From positions 496,001 through 560,000 of the forward strand of contig JBCAXA010000002.1 of assembly GCA_038534295.1 (NCBI GenBank): DNA of 64,000 nt, in the 5' to 3' direction. Below the pieces are notes generated by a model. That model had not been told where the DNA came from. It saw nothing but the letters and a program-made list of their open reading frames with translations, and made no database searches. The stretch is from JBCAXA01 sp038534295 (GTDB lineage Bacteria; Pseudomonadota; Gammaproteobacteria; Steroidobacterales; Woeseiaceae). The position numbers were made by a program, and so were the translations under genes. Below are positions 17,373-25,977 of this stretch, one piece after another (the first letter of the stretch is position 1; each line of letters opens with the position of its first letter).

Positions 17373-18643
17373 GTTTGCGTCGCCTTGATCTGGAAGCGGC
17401 TCTTGATGCCGCCGTCATCGTCCGGGTCAGCACGCTGGATCGCCGCTTCCAGCTGGTCGCCAGACTGAATCGTGGTTTGGATCCGTTCGAGGATCTGCGT
17501 ATTCGGCACGACGAGCTGAACATCGGTGGTGCCGCCGCGAAATCCGATTGCCTCGATTTTCACGCCACTGGTGCCGCTCAAAGCGTTGCTGAGTGCGGTC
17601 AATGCCGTCATGAGGTGAGCACTGCTAGCGCCGCCAGGTGCTGCACCCATACGCCGCAATTCGGAGTTCAGCCGACTCTGCGGATTTGATGGCATCGGCG
17701 AAATCCACGGCAGCGAGCGACGCCATTGTTCTTCGAGTTCGACAGCGAGCCGCTGTTGCTCGCGCTGCAATGAAAAGTACTCGGTAACCTTGCCGATAAT
17801 CGACAGCGCGACGACGACGCCGGCAAGCATCGCGGCCATTCGCCACGGCCGCCAGTTTTCGCCGGCTGAGCGCTTAACGGCAAATTCGCCCTGCAAGAGG
17901 TTGACCGCCTTGCCGGTCGACACGGTCGCCGCCAATCGCGGCAGTGCGCCGTCTGGCAGCAATTTGGTCTCCAAGCTATCGAGTTCGTTGCGAAGTGCAA
18001 GCCAGTCGTTGGCGTAACGCTCGTTGGTGATCTGATCGAGATACACCAAAACGTGTTTGGGCAGCGGTTTGCGCTCTTCGTCTTCCTCTTCGCCGTCGTC
18101 GAGCGCTCCGATCGCGACCAGCGCATCGCCCGGCGAGAGCTGACGCAGAGCGAGTTCGGTCTCGGCGCCATCGTTTAGCAGCAGGAGGTCGCCGTCGATC
18201 AGTACGCTGATCGTGCCCGGCAGCTTCGCAAGACCTTGCGTTTCGGTATAGACGCCTTCGAGGTCGATGCCGACCTCGGCGAATGGTGCCAGGTATCCTT
18301 GCAACTGTTCGCGCCGGATCACTGCGACCGGCGTGCGGCCGCTGCTGCGGCGCGTGCCCGCCGCAAAATGCAGCGTGTCGATATCGTCGGCGAGCTGTTC
18401 CTCGAGTGCGAACGGCAGCGCCTGCAGCAGCCTTGCACCTTTCGCCGGTACGTCGGCGAGCGTGAGCAGCACGTCGTCTGCCGGTATCAAGGCAAGCACC
18501 GACAAACTGCCGACATCGTCGGCGGCCTCGCTCAACGTGCCGCGACGTGGCGTGCCGTGGCGCGCTCCCGTCTTATCGGTTTTGATCCACTCGACGGTGT
18601 CGGCGGAATCGCTACCGAGACGAATTACAAGATGGTCAGCCAT
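17369..18643 (-). CDS. gspL: Type II secretion system protein L
   Basis: 424 residues. The N-terminal actin-like cytoplasmic domain (about 1-240, starting DHLVIRLGSDSADTVEWI) binds the GspE ATPase in known systems. A membrane helix lies at about 265-285 (AAMLAGVVVALSIIGKV), followed by a periplasmic domain. GspE itself is not encoded in this cluster. An acidic loop (DDGEEEDEER) sits near residue 180. Confidence 0.9.
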   Translation of the reverse strand: MADHLVIRLGSDSADTVEWIKTDKTGARHGTPRRGTLSEAADDVGSLSVLALIPADDVLLTLADVPAKGARLLQALPFALEEQLADDIDTLHFAAGTRRSSGRTPVAVIRREQLQGYLAPFAEVGIDLEGVYTETQGLAKLPGTISVLIDGDLLLLNDGAETELALRQLSPGDALVAIGALDDGEEEDEERKPLPKHVLVYLDQITNERYANDWLALRNELDSLETKLLPDGALPRLAATVSTGKAVNLLQGEFAVKRSAGENWRPWRMAAMLAGVVVALSIIGKVTEYFSLQREQQRLAVELEEQWRRSLPWISPMPSNPQSRLNSELRRMGAAPGGASSAHLMTALTALSNALSGTSGVKIEAIGFRGGTTDVQLVVPNTQILERIQTTIQSGDQLEAAIQRADPDDDGGIKSRFQIKATQT

Positions 18644-18646
18644 GGC

Positions 18647-19591
18647 TCACAGTGTTCCAAAGGTACGCAGGATCGGCGTGACGCTGCCCTGCTGACCGCG
18701 ATGCAACAAACTGTACATTGTGACCCGAACCGTGCCAACACGAACAATCGCACGTAAGCGGAAGAAATCACTGCGATCTCCGATTCGCGGCAAGAAGTCC
18801 GGTTCGACCAGATCGCCGAACGTCGTTGCGAAATCCTCGAAACCGGCCTCGGCGCGTTCCTCGAGCAGGCGCTCGATCTCGGACGGTCCGATGCGCTCAT
18901 CGAGACTCTGCAAAACCGCATCGGTGGCCGTATTGACGTTGATTTGCGTGGCGCCTGGCAGCGCAACGATATGCGGCTTCAGCTTGGCGTAGACCTCCGG
19001 TTCCATTTCGGCGATCGCGGCCAGCTCCGACGCATCCGACAGCGCCTGGTTGGCGGTGCGATAGGGCGGCACGAAGCCAGTGTACGTCGAATCCTCGGCG
19101 CCGCCCGGAAAGCCTGGATCGAGATCGGAATCGATCCAGTCGGCAACCAACGTCGCGTAGCGCTCGTCAATCTCGAGTGCCCGCAATAGCCGGCCGAACT
19201 GCTCCAACGCAATCTCATCGGTCGCGCCGTTCGCGTCGATGAGGTTGTTGACGTTGAACAGCCCCTGAACGTCAGTCAGCGAGCCGGTCACATCGCCGAC
19301 GATACCGTTGCCCTCGAGCGGCAGCGGTGGCAGCTCTAGCGCCCAGATTTCACCGAAGTGGTCGGTCTCGGTATCGGTCGCGTCGTTGACGAGTATGTCG
19401 CTGGTCCAGCTTTCTGCGCCGAGTGCGACCTGTACGGATTGCTCATACCAGTAAAGGCTCGCCGAGCGTTGCGCATCGAGGTTGCTGTCCCACGCCATAT
19501 CCGTAACAAAAATGGTCACAAGGGCAACCACCAATACGGCGAACATGATGATGATGCCGCCGCGCTGCTGACGTCGCTTCAGGGCCTTCAT
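18647..19591 (-). CDS. gspK: Type II secretion system minor pseudopilin K
   Basis: 314 residues, the usual GspK length. The prepilin-like N-terminus (QRGGIIIMFAVLVVALVTIFVTD) lacks the Glu5 that other pseudopilins have, which is the family norm. The large periplasmic domain has the helix-hairpin-helix region INVNTATDAVLQSL. GspK caps the pseudopilus tip with GspI and GspJ. The start overlaps gspJ by four bases. Confidence 0.92.
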   Translation of the reverse strand: MKALKRRQQRGGIIIMFAVLVVALVTIFVTDMAWDSNLDAQRSASLYWYEQSVQVALGAESWTSDILVNDATDTETDHFGEIWALELPPLPLEGNGIVGDVTGSLTDVQGLFNVNNLIDANGATDEIALEQFGRLLRALEIDERYATLVADWIDSDLDPGFPGGAEDSTYTGFVPPYRTANQALSDASELAAIAEMEPEVYAKLKPHIVALPGATQINVNTATDAVLQSLDERIGPSEIERLLEERAEAGFEDFATTFGDLVEPDFLPRIGDRSDFFRLRAIVRVGTVRVTMYSLLHRGQQGSVTPILRTFGTL

Positions 19592-20202
19592 CCGGTTACC
19601 TCGATCAGCCGGCGAAGCTCGCCGAAATCCTCGAGTTCGACGATGATTTCGACAGCGCGCGGTCGCAGGCGCAGCGCGCGCTCATTGACGTTGCCACCGC
19701 GGTTGGGCCAAACGTCAACCCAGTCGCCGCCGGTCGGTAAGTAACGAATCTGAATACCTGTAACGCCGTCTAACAGGATCAGCGCCTGAGGATCGGTTCC
19801 GAGCGTGCGATCGAGCACCGGCCACTGCAGACGCACGAGTTCTTCATCGACGAGACTGTAGGCAACACGCATCAGCCCGGGCCGTGGCATGTTTAGCGGG
19901 TTGGACCAGCCGCCGCGCGTGAGTTCGACCAGGTATTCGCCGCGACCGTCGGCCACGAGCACCGGGCTGGCGGTATCCGCCAGTTCTTCGCGAATCGGCC
20001 GCGGCGACAGTTGCGAAAAATCGCGTTGAAAGGCCTGCATGGTGCGCTGGACGGCTTGCAGCCGCGCCATTTGTTCGCCGACCGCGGCACCGGTTTCGCC
20101 CGTTTGAGTCAACGTAAGCAGCGCGAATACGAAGATCACCGATGCGATAGACACCGCGATTAGGACCTCGATCAGCGTGAAGCCTTGCGCTGCGCGTCTC
20201 AT
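19588..20202 (-). CDS. gspJ: Type II secretion system minor pseudopilin J
   Basis: 204 residues. The prepilin peptidase site is G-F in AAQGFTLIEVLIAV, with the conserved Glu5. The domain has typical GspJ motifs (QRTMQAFQRDFSQLSPRPIREE). It forms the pseudopilus tip complex with GspI and GspK. Its start overlaps gspI by four bases. Confidence 0.94.
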   Translation of the reverse strand: MRRAAQGFTLIEVLIAVSIASVIFVFALLTLTQTGETGAAVGEQMARLQAVQRTMQAFQRDFSQLSPRPIREELADTASPVLVADGRGEYLVELTRGGWSNPLNMPRPGLMRVAYSLVDEELVRLQWPVLDRTLGTDPQALILLDGVTGIQIRYLPTGGDWVDVWPNRGGNVNERALRLRPRAVEIIVELEDFGELRRLIEVTG

Positions 20203-20696
20203 GGCTCGTCGTCCTCCGGCGGGTCCGGATCTGGGTCGGCGGGTTCGTCTCGGTTGCGATCACGTCCGGGCCCGTCAAAGCTCTGGCCGGAGCTTTGATT
20301 GATCCACAGGGCGTTGGCTTCGTCGCCTTGCCGCGGCGAGCCGACGAAGCCGAGTACGCTGCGAATGACGACGTCCGGTTCGTCGGCCAGCGCCACGTCG
20401 ACTTCGATCCGGCGCAGGTTTTCAACTTCCGTTTCAATGACCCGTGCGGTGTACAGCCAGTCTCGATCCGCGAATTCAATCTCGTCCTCGGTTTCGCGCA
20501 GCTCCGGCAGTTCGTCGCGGAGTCTGAATTCGGTGACGACGTTCAACCCGACATACAGCGCCAATGCGCGGTCGCGGTACGCGTAGGAATCGCCGAGCAC
20601 TCGCACCGCCGTCGTAATCAGAGCAGACAGACCGACGGCAACGATAACGAGGGCGACCATGACCTCGACGAGCGTGAAGCCGCGGACTCGTTTCAT
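20199..20696 (-). CDS. gspI: Type II secretion system minor pseudopilin I
   Basis: 165 residues. I start at the ATG at 20696 because it gives a short leader (MKRVRG-FTLVEVMVALV) and overlaps the gspH stop as ATGA; a further upstream start at 20738 would lie deep inside gspH. The C-terminus ends in a run of Asp, Pro and Glu (DPDPDPPEDDEP), longer and more acidic than usual. It is a tip component with GspJ and GspK. Confidence 0.92.
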   Translation of the reverse strand: MKRVRGFTLVEVMVALVIVAVGLSALITTAVRVLGDSYAYRDRALALYVGLNVVTEFRLRDELPELRETEDEIEFADRDWLYTARVIETEVENLRRIEVDVALADEPDVVIRSVLGFVGSPRQGDEANALWINQSSGQSFDGPGRDRNRDEPADPDPDPPEDDEP

Positions 20697-21292
20697 CGCA
20701 ACGCGTCCGGATCGAGTTCGAACTCGAAGCTTGCCCATGCGTCGGCCGTAACGGCGACTTCGCGATCGGCAAAGGGGTCGCCGATGCGCAGCTCAAACGG
20801 CGTCGTTTCGCCGCTCGATAAAATGACAATTTGCGGGGTAGGGGCCACGACAACGCCTTCCTCGTCTTCGTCTTCTTCATCGGCGTCGCGGCGCCACTCG
20901 TCGATGTCGGCGTCGAGGTCGAGTTCGCGATCTTCGACCCAGAGAAGAAATTCGTAGTCGCTGTCTTCCGGCAGTGCTCGCGGGCGCAGCTGCGGGTCAC
21001 CGCTTAGCTCCACCCATGCGCCGGTCTGCGGATCGAGGTCGTAGAACGCGTACTGGGTGCGGCTGAACCGCACGCCGAATTCTCGGCCTTGCAGGCTCGC
21101 CTGGTCGGCCGCCAGCGTCATCAATGCGGCCAGCCGGCGACCTTCGCGCTCCAAGTTGCGGTCATCGCCGAGCAGCGAAAACGCCGGTATGGCGACCGCG
21201 GTAATGGCGCCGATGACGAACAGCACGACCATGATTTCGATGAGCGTGAAGCCGCTGATGCGACGCGCTGCTGCATGTGTTGCCGGGCGCAT
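20693..21292 (-). CDS. gspH: Type II secretion system minor pseudopilin H
   Basis: 199 residues from ATG 21292, giving the leader MRPATHAAARRISG before FTLIEIMVVLFVIG; an upstream TTG at 21334 would overlap gspG. The fold region (LEREGRRLAALMTLAADQASLQGREFGVRFS) is GspH-like. The middle of the protein, about residues 118-140, has a strongly acidic insertion (DADIDEWRRDADEEDEDEE). It links the tip complex to the GspG fibre in known systems. Confidence 0.88.
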   Translation of the reverse strand: MRPATHAAARRISGFTLIEIMVVLFVIGAITAVAIPAFSLLGDDRNLEREGRRLAALMTLAADQASLQGREFGVRFSRTQYAFYDLDPQTGAWVELSGDPQLRPRALPEDSDYEFLLWVEDRELDLDADIDEWRRDADEEDEDEEGVVVAPTPQIVILSSGETTPFELRIGDPFADREVAVTADAWASFEFELDPDALR

Positions 21293-21318
21293 GTCCGGAT
21301 TCCGGCGGGGACGTCGGT

Positions 21319-21756
21319 TTACTTCAGGTCCCAATTGCCGATATCAGCGTCGATACCTTCGCCGCCTTCACGACCGTCGGCGCCGTACGTAAATAGGTCG
21401 AACTCGCCGTTATTGCCAGGCGACAGGTATTGGTAGGGGTTGTCCCACGGGTCAATCGGAAGGCGCGGAAGATAGCCACCGGCTTTCCAATTTTTGACGC
21501 TCGGGTCGTTCGGGTTAGTGACCAGTGCTTCGAGGCCGAGTTCGGTCGACGGGTAGCGGAAGTTGTCGAGACGGAACAAGTTCAGAGCCGCCTCGATGTT
21601 GCGAATGTCGGTTTTTGCCGCCGTTATCTGCGAGTCACTGACACGGCCAATAACGTTCGGCGCGATCAATGCCGCGAGAATGCCGATGATGACCACCACC
21701 ACCATGATTTCAATCAGCGTAAAGCCGCGCTGCGCGGCGCGACGGGGCATGTTCAT
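21319..21756 (-). CDS. gspG: Type II secretion system major pseudopilin G
   Basis: 145 residues, standard length. The prepilin site is RG-FTLIEIMVVVVIIGILAAL with Glu5, and the C-terminal calcium-binding loop region (GGYLPRLPIDPWDNPYQYLSPG ... DLFTYGADGREGGEG) is intact. An AGGAG ribosome-binding site ten bases before ATG 21756 supports this start. It is first of gspGHIJKLMN; the promoter must lie in or near 21757-21840, facing the rhombosortase. Confidence 0.97.
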   Translation of the reverse strand: MNMPRRAAQRGFTLIEIMVVVVIIGILAALIAPNVIGRVSDSQITAAKTDIRNIEAALNLFRLDNFRYPSTELGLEALVTNPNDPSVKNWKAGGYLPRLPIDPWDNPYQYLSPGNNGEFDLFTYGADGREGGEGIDADIGNWDLK

Positions 21757-21840
21757 TCCGGGAAGACTCCTGCCGTTTCGAGCGGGCCAGCGGGTTGCGG
21801 CCGCTTCAGATACGATAACGAAAGTATAGCAAACACGGGG

Positions 21841-22446
21841 TTAACGGCCGTCAAGAAGCCGCGCACATTATCGACCCGAAATACACAACTCGGGTTCCTC
21901 GCGGCCGCCATTATCGTCATTGGCACCTTGTCGCTGCTCGGCGACGCAGCCCGCTTGGCACTGCGTTTCGACGCGACGGCTGTTCGCGACGGCCAGCTCT
22001 GGCGACTGCTGACGGCGCATCTGGTCCACCTTGGCAACGCCCACGCGGCCCTGAACGCCGTCGGGCTCGGCCTTTTGGCGGTGCTGTTCGCGCCAACGCT
22101 GCGGGCGCTCGAATGGACTGCCGGTGGCCTGATCAGCGCCCTGACAGTGTCGCTGGGCCTGCTTTGGCTAAGCCCGGAACTCGATTGGTACGTCGGCCTG
22201 TCTGGGGTCTTGCACGGCCTGTTCGTGATTGGTGCTGTCTCTCTGTCGCGATCCGAAGGGTGGTTGGCGCTCGGTCTCTTGGCAGGACTCGCGATGAAAC
22301 TCGCCTGGGAGCAATTCGCCGGGCCGGTGCCGGGCTCAGAACTCACGGCCGGCGGCCCGGTGGTGGTCGATGCACACTTGTACGGTGCCGTCGGCGGTTG
22401 GATAGCGACCGTCGCCACACGCCTGGTGCCGCGTAAGCGCGTATAA
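21841..22446 (+). CDS. Rhombosortase-type intramembrane serine protease (start uncertain)
   Basis: The frame encodes five or six membrane helices with the rhombosortase signatures LLTAHLVHLGNAHAALNAVGL, the serine motif GLSGVLHG and the distal histidine motif VVDAHLYGAVGG. Rhombosortases cleave GlyGly-CTERM tails of proteins sent out by type II secretion, so divergence from gspG is meaningful. The given left end covers the positively charged lead (AVKKPRTLSTRNTQ) and first helix, but no ATG, GTG or TTG is in frame between 21781 and 21928. TTG 21928 would remove most of helix one. A rare start codon or a sequence error is possible. Confidence 0.82.
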   Translation, partial: LTAVKKPRTLSTRNTQLGFLAAAIIVIGTLSLLGDAARLALRFDATAVRDGQLWRLLTAHLVHLGNAHAALNAVGLGLLAVLFAPTLRALEWTAGGLISALTVSLGLLWLSPELDWYVGLSGVLHGLFVIGAVSLSRSEGWLALGLLAGLAMKLAWEQFAGPVPGSELTAGGPVVVDAHLYGAVGGWIATVATRLVPRKRV

Positions 22447-22480
22447 TTTGCGGCTTTATGTCATCTCCGAGACACGAAAA

Positions 22481-23422
22481 GTGAGTCAGTTTGCCGTCGT
22501 TTTTCCAGGTCAAGGTTCGCAGTCAATCGGCATGCAGGCCGCGCTGTTCGACGCCTTCGACATTGTTCGCGATACGTATACCGAAGCCAGCGACACGCTA
22601 GGCGTAGATTTTGCCGCGCTGCGCGATCGAGGTCCTGAGGCCGACATCAACGCGACCGAAAACACGCAGCCGCTGCTGTTGACGGCCGGCGTTGCAGTTT
22701 GGCGTGCGTACCTCGAGGCGGGCGGCAAGCCGCCGGCCTTCATGGCCGGGCATAGCCTTGGCGAATACACGGCGTTGACCAATGCCGGCGCATTTTCCTT
22801 CGCCGATGCCCTGCGCATCGTGCGTGCGCGGGGCCAGTTCATGCAGGAAGCCGTTCCGGCTGGCGAGGGCGCAATGGCGGTTGTGCTCGGGCTCGATGAC
22901 GACACCGTTCGACGAGTGTGCGCCGCGGTTACCGACGGTGATGACCTTGCGGCGGCCGTCAATTTCAACGCGCCCGGTCAAGTTGCAATCGCTGGCACGC
23001 GCGGTGCCATCGAACGAGCCATCGAGAGCGCCAAAGAGAACGGTGCGCGGCGTGCGATGCTGTTGCCGGTAAGCGTGCCGTCGCATTGCGCGCTGATGCA
23101 ACCGGCGGCCGAGCGCTTGGCCGATGCGCTTGGCGGCGTTGCGATAGCCGCGCCGGGCGTGCCGGTGATCAATAACGTGGACGTGGCGGTTAGCGCCGAT
23201 GCTGACGCGATCCGCGACGCGCTGTTGCGCCAGCTCTACAGCCCGGTTCGCTGGGTAGAAACGGTGGCGTCGCTGGCCGGGCAGGGCGTTGCCACGCTGG
23301 CCGAATTTGGCCCCGGCAAAGTACTGACGGGGCTTGCGCGGCGCATCGACAAGTCGCTCGCGGCCGAATGCATTGATTCGCCCGATGCGCTGAGCGCACT
23401 TGCTGCACGCGAAGACACATAA
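22481..23422 (+). CDS. fabD: Malonyl-CoA:ACP transacylase
   Basis: 313 residues from GTG 22481 (VSQFAVVFPGQGSQSIGMQ), preferred over an upstream ATG because it begins at the family N-terminus. The active serine is in GHSLGEYTAL near residue 92; the catalytic His lies in VPSHCALM. It loads malonyl groups onto ACP for chain extension. A TATAAT sequence occurs at 22442-22447 upstream, without a convincing -35. Unlike many relatives it is not preceded by plsX and fabH. Confidence 0.96.
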   Translation: MSQFAVVFPGQGSQSIGMQAALFDAFDIVRDTYTEASDTLGVDFAALRDRGPEADINATENTQPLLLTAGVAVWRAYLEAGGKPPAFMAGHSLGEYTALTNAGAFSFADALRIVRARGQFMQEAVPAGEGAMAVVLGLDDDTVRRVCAAVTDGDDLAAAVNFNAPGQVAIAGTRGAIERAIESAKENGARRAMLLPVSVPSHCALMQPAAERLADALGGVAIAAPGVPVINNVDVAVSADADAIRDALLRQLYSPVRWVETVASLAGQGVATLAEFGPGKVLTGLARRIDKSLAAECIDSPDALSALAAREDT

Positions 23423-23446
23423 CACCAAGAAAGACGGAGACCCTCG

Positions 23447-24196
23447 ATGCAAACCCTGTTTCGCGAAGACGCGCTTGCCGGTGAAACGGCGCTCGTTACC
23501 GGTGCCAGTCGCGGCATCGGCGCCTCGATCGCCGCGGCTCTGGCAGCCGCTGGTGCCCGCGTGATCGGCACGGCGACCAGCGACGCTGGTGCTGCGCGCA
23601 TCGCCGCTGCGCTTGGCGACTCGGGCGACGGCCGGGTGGTTGACGTTGCCGATGACGCCTCGGTCGCCGATCTGTTCGCGTCCCTGAGCGATGATCCGCC
23701 AAAAATCGTTGTCAACAACGCCGGGATTACCCGTGACAACCTATTGATGCGCATGAAACCGGAGGAGTGGGATCAACTGATTGCCACCAATTTGACCGGC
23801 GTTTATCGCGTCAGCAAAGCGGCACTGCGCGCGATGATGAAAGCCCGCCACGGGCGCATCATCAGTATCGCGTCGGTGGTCGGCGCTATGGGTAATGCCG
23901 GCCAGACCAACTACGCGGCGGCCAAGGCCGGCGTGGTGGGTTTTTCCAAGTCGTTGGCACGAGAAGTCGGCTCGCGCGGCATCACCGTCAATGTTGTGGC
24001 GCCCGGTTACATCGAAACCGACATGACGGCAGCGCTCAGCGACGCGCAGCGCAGCGAACTTGGTGACAAAATTCCGCTGGCCAGGCTGGGCCAACCCGAC
24101 GACATTGCCGCGGCCGTTGTCTACCTCGCGTCGCCAGCCGGTGCGTACGTGACCGGCGAGACATTGCACGTCAACGGCGGAATGTGGGTGGTTTGA
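23447..24196 (+). CDS. fabG: 3-oxoacyl-[acyl-carrier-protein] reductase
   Basis: 249 residues, short-chain dehydrogenase fold. NADP-binding TGASRGIGASIA is near the N-terminus, NNAGITRDN near residue 87, catalytic Ser in SIASVVG, and YAAAKAG (Tyr-x3-Lys) near 155-159, with the FabG-type end VTGETLHVNGGMWV. It carries out the first reduction of each fatty-acid elongation cycle. Confidence 0.97.
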   Translation: MQTLFREDALAGETALVTGASRGIGASIAAALAAAGARVIGTATSDAGAARIAAALGDSGDGRVVDVADDASVADLFASLSDDPPKIVVNNAGITRDNLLMRMKPEEWDQLIATNLTGVYRVSKAALRAMMKARHGRIISIASVVGAMGNAGQTNYAAAKAGVVGFSKSLAREVGSRGITVNVVAPGYIETDMTAALSDAQRSELGDKIPLARLGQPDDIAAAVVYLASPAGAYVTGETLHVNGGMWVV

Positions 24197-24293
24197 GCCG
24201 CTTTTGTGACCTTTACTTGTTACCGACCAGTAGACTTAAGGCACTGATTTAATCCGCTTTATATTGGATACCGAGCGAATTTGCCCTACCATC

Positions 24294-24335
24294 GCCAACT
24301 CAGGGTTGGCAGCCTATGCCAAGTGCAGGTAGGCT
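24294..24335 (+). promoter_or_regulatory. Two adjacent hairpins in the acpP leader
   Basis: GCCAAC/GTTGGC (24294-24310) is followed directly by AGCCTA/TAGGCT (24311-24335). They sit in the 192-base gap between fabG and acpP, which is the widest in this gene group and probably carries an extra acpP promoter (A+T-rich TTTATATT near 24258). They may tune expression of acpP relative to its neighbours. Confidence 0.35.
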
Positions 24336-24388
24336 CCGTCGCCCGATGTATAAGCCACCGTGCCAAGCCATTAGGAGAGAGCACCGAA

Positions 24389-24631
24389 ATGAGTAGCATT
24401 GAGGACCAGGTCAAAGCGATCGTCGCTGAGCAACTGGGCGTAAAAGAAGACGAAGTCACAAACGAAGCCTCGTTCGTCGATGACCTGGGCGCCGACTCAC
24501 TGGATACGGTCGAGCTGGTGATGGCACTGGAAGAGGAATTCGATACAGAAATCCCTGACGAGGAAGCCGAGAAAATCACCACCGTTCAGCAGGCGATCGA
24601 TTACGTCGTTAAACAACGCAGCGACGCCTGA
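24389..24631 (+). CDS. acpP: Acyl carrier protein
   Basis: 80 residues from ATG 24389 with a good AGGAGA ribosome-binding site. Ser37 in DDLGADSLDTVELVMALEE is the phosphopantetheine site. The acidic composition and length are typical. It carries growing acyl chains for FabD, FabG and FabF encoded around it. Confidence 0.98.
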   Translation: MSSIEDQVKAIVAEQLGVKEDEVTNEASFVDDLGADSLDTVELVMALEEEFDTEIPDEEAEKITTVQQAIDYVVKQRSDA

Positions 24632-24708
24632 GCAGCTTCGTCACATAGATATTCTGCTGTGGCGCCGCAAGGCGCCGCAGCCGTTTCCGCTGGAGTGAAA
24701 ATCGTACG

Positions 24709-25947
24709 ATGAACCGTCGCAGAGTGGTCGTCACCGGATTGGGTGTCATTTCGCCCGTCGGCAACACGGTCGGCGATGTATGGGCGAACGTCGTTGCCGG
24801 CAAACCAAACTTCTCGGAAATCGAGGCGTTTGATGCGAGCGCGTTCACCACGCGCTTCGCTGGACTGGTCAAGGGCTTTGACGCGGCCGAGCACATGCCC
24901 GCGAAAGAAGCACGCAAGATCGACACGTTCATTCAGTACGGAATCGCGGCGTGCAACCAGGCGCTTGCGGACAGCGGACTCGATCTCGAAACCGCCGATC
25001 TTGGCCGCGTCGGCGTGGCGATGGGCGCCGGCATCGGTGGCATTGGCACGATCGAGCAAAACCACGCGAAATACGCGAGCGGCGGACCACGCAAAATTTC
25101 GCCGTTTTTCGTGCCCGGCAGCATCATCAACATGATCTCGGGGCACGTCAGCATCATGCATGGGCTGACGGGTCCCAATCTGTCGATCGTCACCGCCTGC
25201 ACGACGTCGACGCACGCCATCGGTATCGCTGCCCGCACCATTGCTTGGGGCGACGCCGACGTGATGCTGGCCGGCGGCTCGGAGTACGCGTCCACGCCAC
25301 TCGGCATGGGTGGCTTTTGTGCGGCCAGGGCCATGTCCACTCGCAACGACGACCCGCAAGCGGCAAGCCGGCCGTTCGATGCCGGCCGCGACGGTTTTGT
25401 CCTGAGCGACGGTGGCGGCTGCCTGCAGCTCGAAGACTACGAGTACGCCAAGGCGCGCGGCGCGCGAATCTACGCCGAGCTGATCGGTTTTGGCATGAGC
25501 GGCGATGCCCATCACATTACATCGCCGCCGGAAGACGGTGCCGGCGCCGCTAAGAGTATGGTCGCTGCCATTAACGATGCCGGCATCGCGAGCGACGCCG
25601 TCGACTACCTAAACGCGCATGCTACGTCGACACCAGTCGGCGACGTGGCCGAAACGCTGGCGATCAAATCGGCGTTTGGCGAGCACGCGTACAAATTGGC
25701 CATTAGCGGCACCAAGTCGACGACAGGCCACTTGCTCGGTGCGGCCGGTGCTATCGAGGCGATCATTACGGTGCTTGCTCTGCACGAACAGGTGATTCCA
25801 CCGACCATCAATCTCGACGACCCGGATCCCGGGTGTGATCTCGACTACGTGCCGCACGAAGCGCGCCAGCACCGTATGGCAATCGCGGCTTCGAACTCAT
25901 TCGGCTTCGGCGGTACCAACGGTACGTTGGTCTTCCGAACCGCATAG
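24709..25947 (+). CDS. fabF: 3-oxoacyl-[acyl-carrier-protein] synthase II
   Basis: 412 residues. The active-site Cys is at about 164 (VTACTTSTHAIG), with the two catalytic histidines in NAHATSTPVGD and STTGHLLGAAGA. It ends with the family motif NSFGFGGTNGTLVF. It condenses malonyl-ACP with acyl-ACP and controls the temperature-dependent C16:1 to C18:1 step in relatives. Confidence 0.97.
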   Translation: MNRRRVVVTGLGVISPVGNTVGDVWANVVAGKPNFSEIEAFDASAFTTRFAGLVKGFDAAEHMPAKEARKIDTFIQYGIAACNQALADSGLDLETADLGRVGVAMGAGIGGIGTIEQNHAKYASGGPRKISPFFVPGSIINMISGHVSIMHGLTGPNLSIVTACTTSTHAIGIAARTIAWGDADVMLAGGSEYASTPLGMGGFCAARAMSTRNDDPQAASRPFDAGRDGFVLSDGGGCLQLEDYEYAKARGARIYAELIGFGMSGDAHHITSPPEDGAGAAKSMVAAINDAGIASDAVDYLNAHATSTPVGDVAETLAIKSAFGEHAYKLAISGTKSTTGHLLGAAGAIEAIITVLALHEQVIPPTINLDDPDPGCDLDYVPHEARQHRMAIAASNSFGFGGTNGTLVFRTA

Positions 25948-25977
25948 GTTCACCGAGGCGTCAGGGTCTCGCTGACC

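Noticed and set aside
22442..22447. TATAAT as a fabD promoter
   Set aside because: It is a perfect -10 match but no -35 element is at the right spacing, and it overlaps the end of the rhombosortase coding frame, so it was not listed as a promoter.
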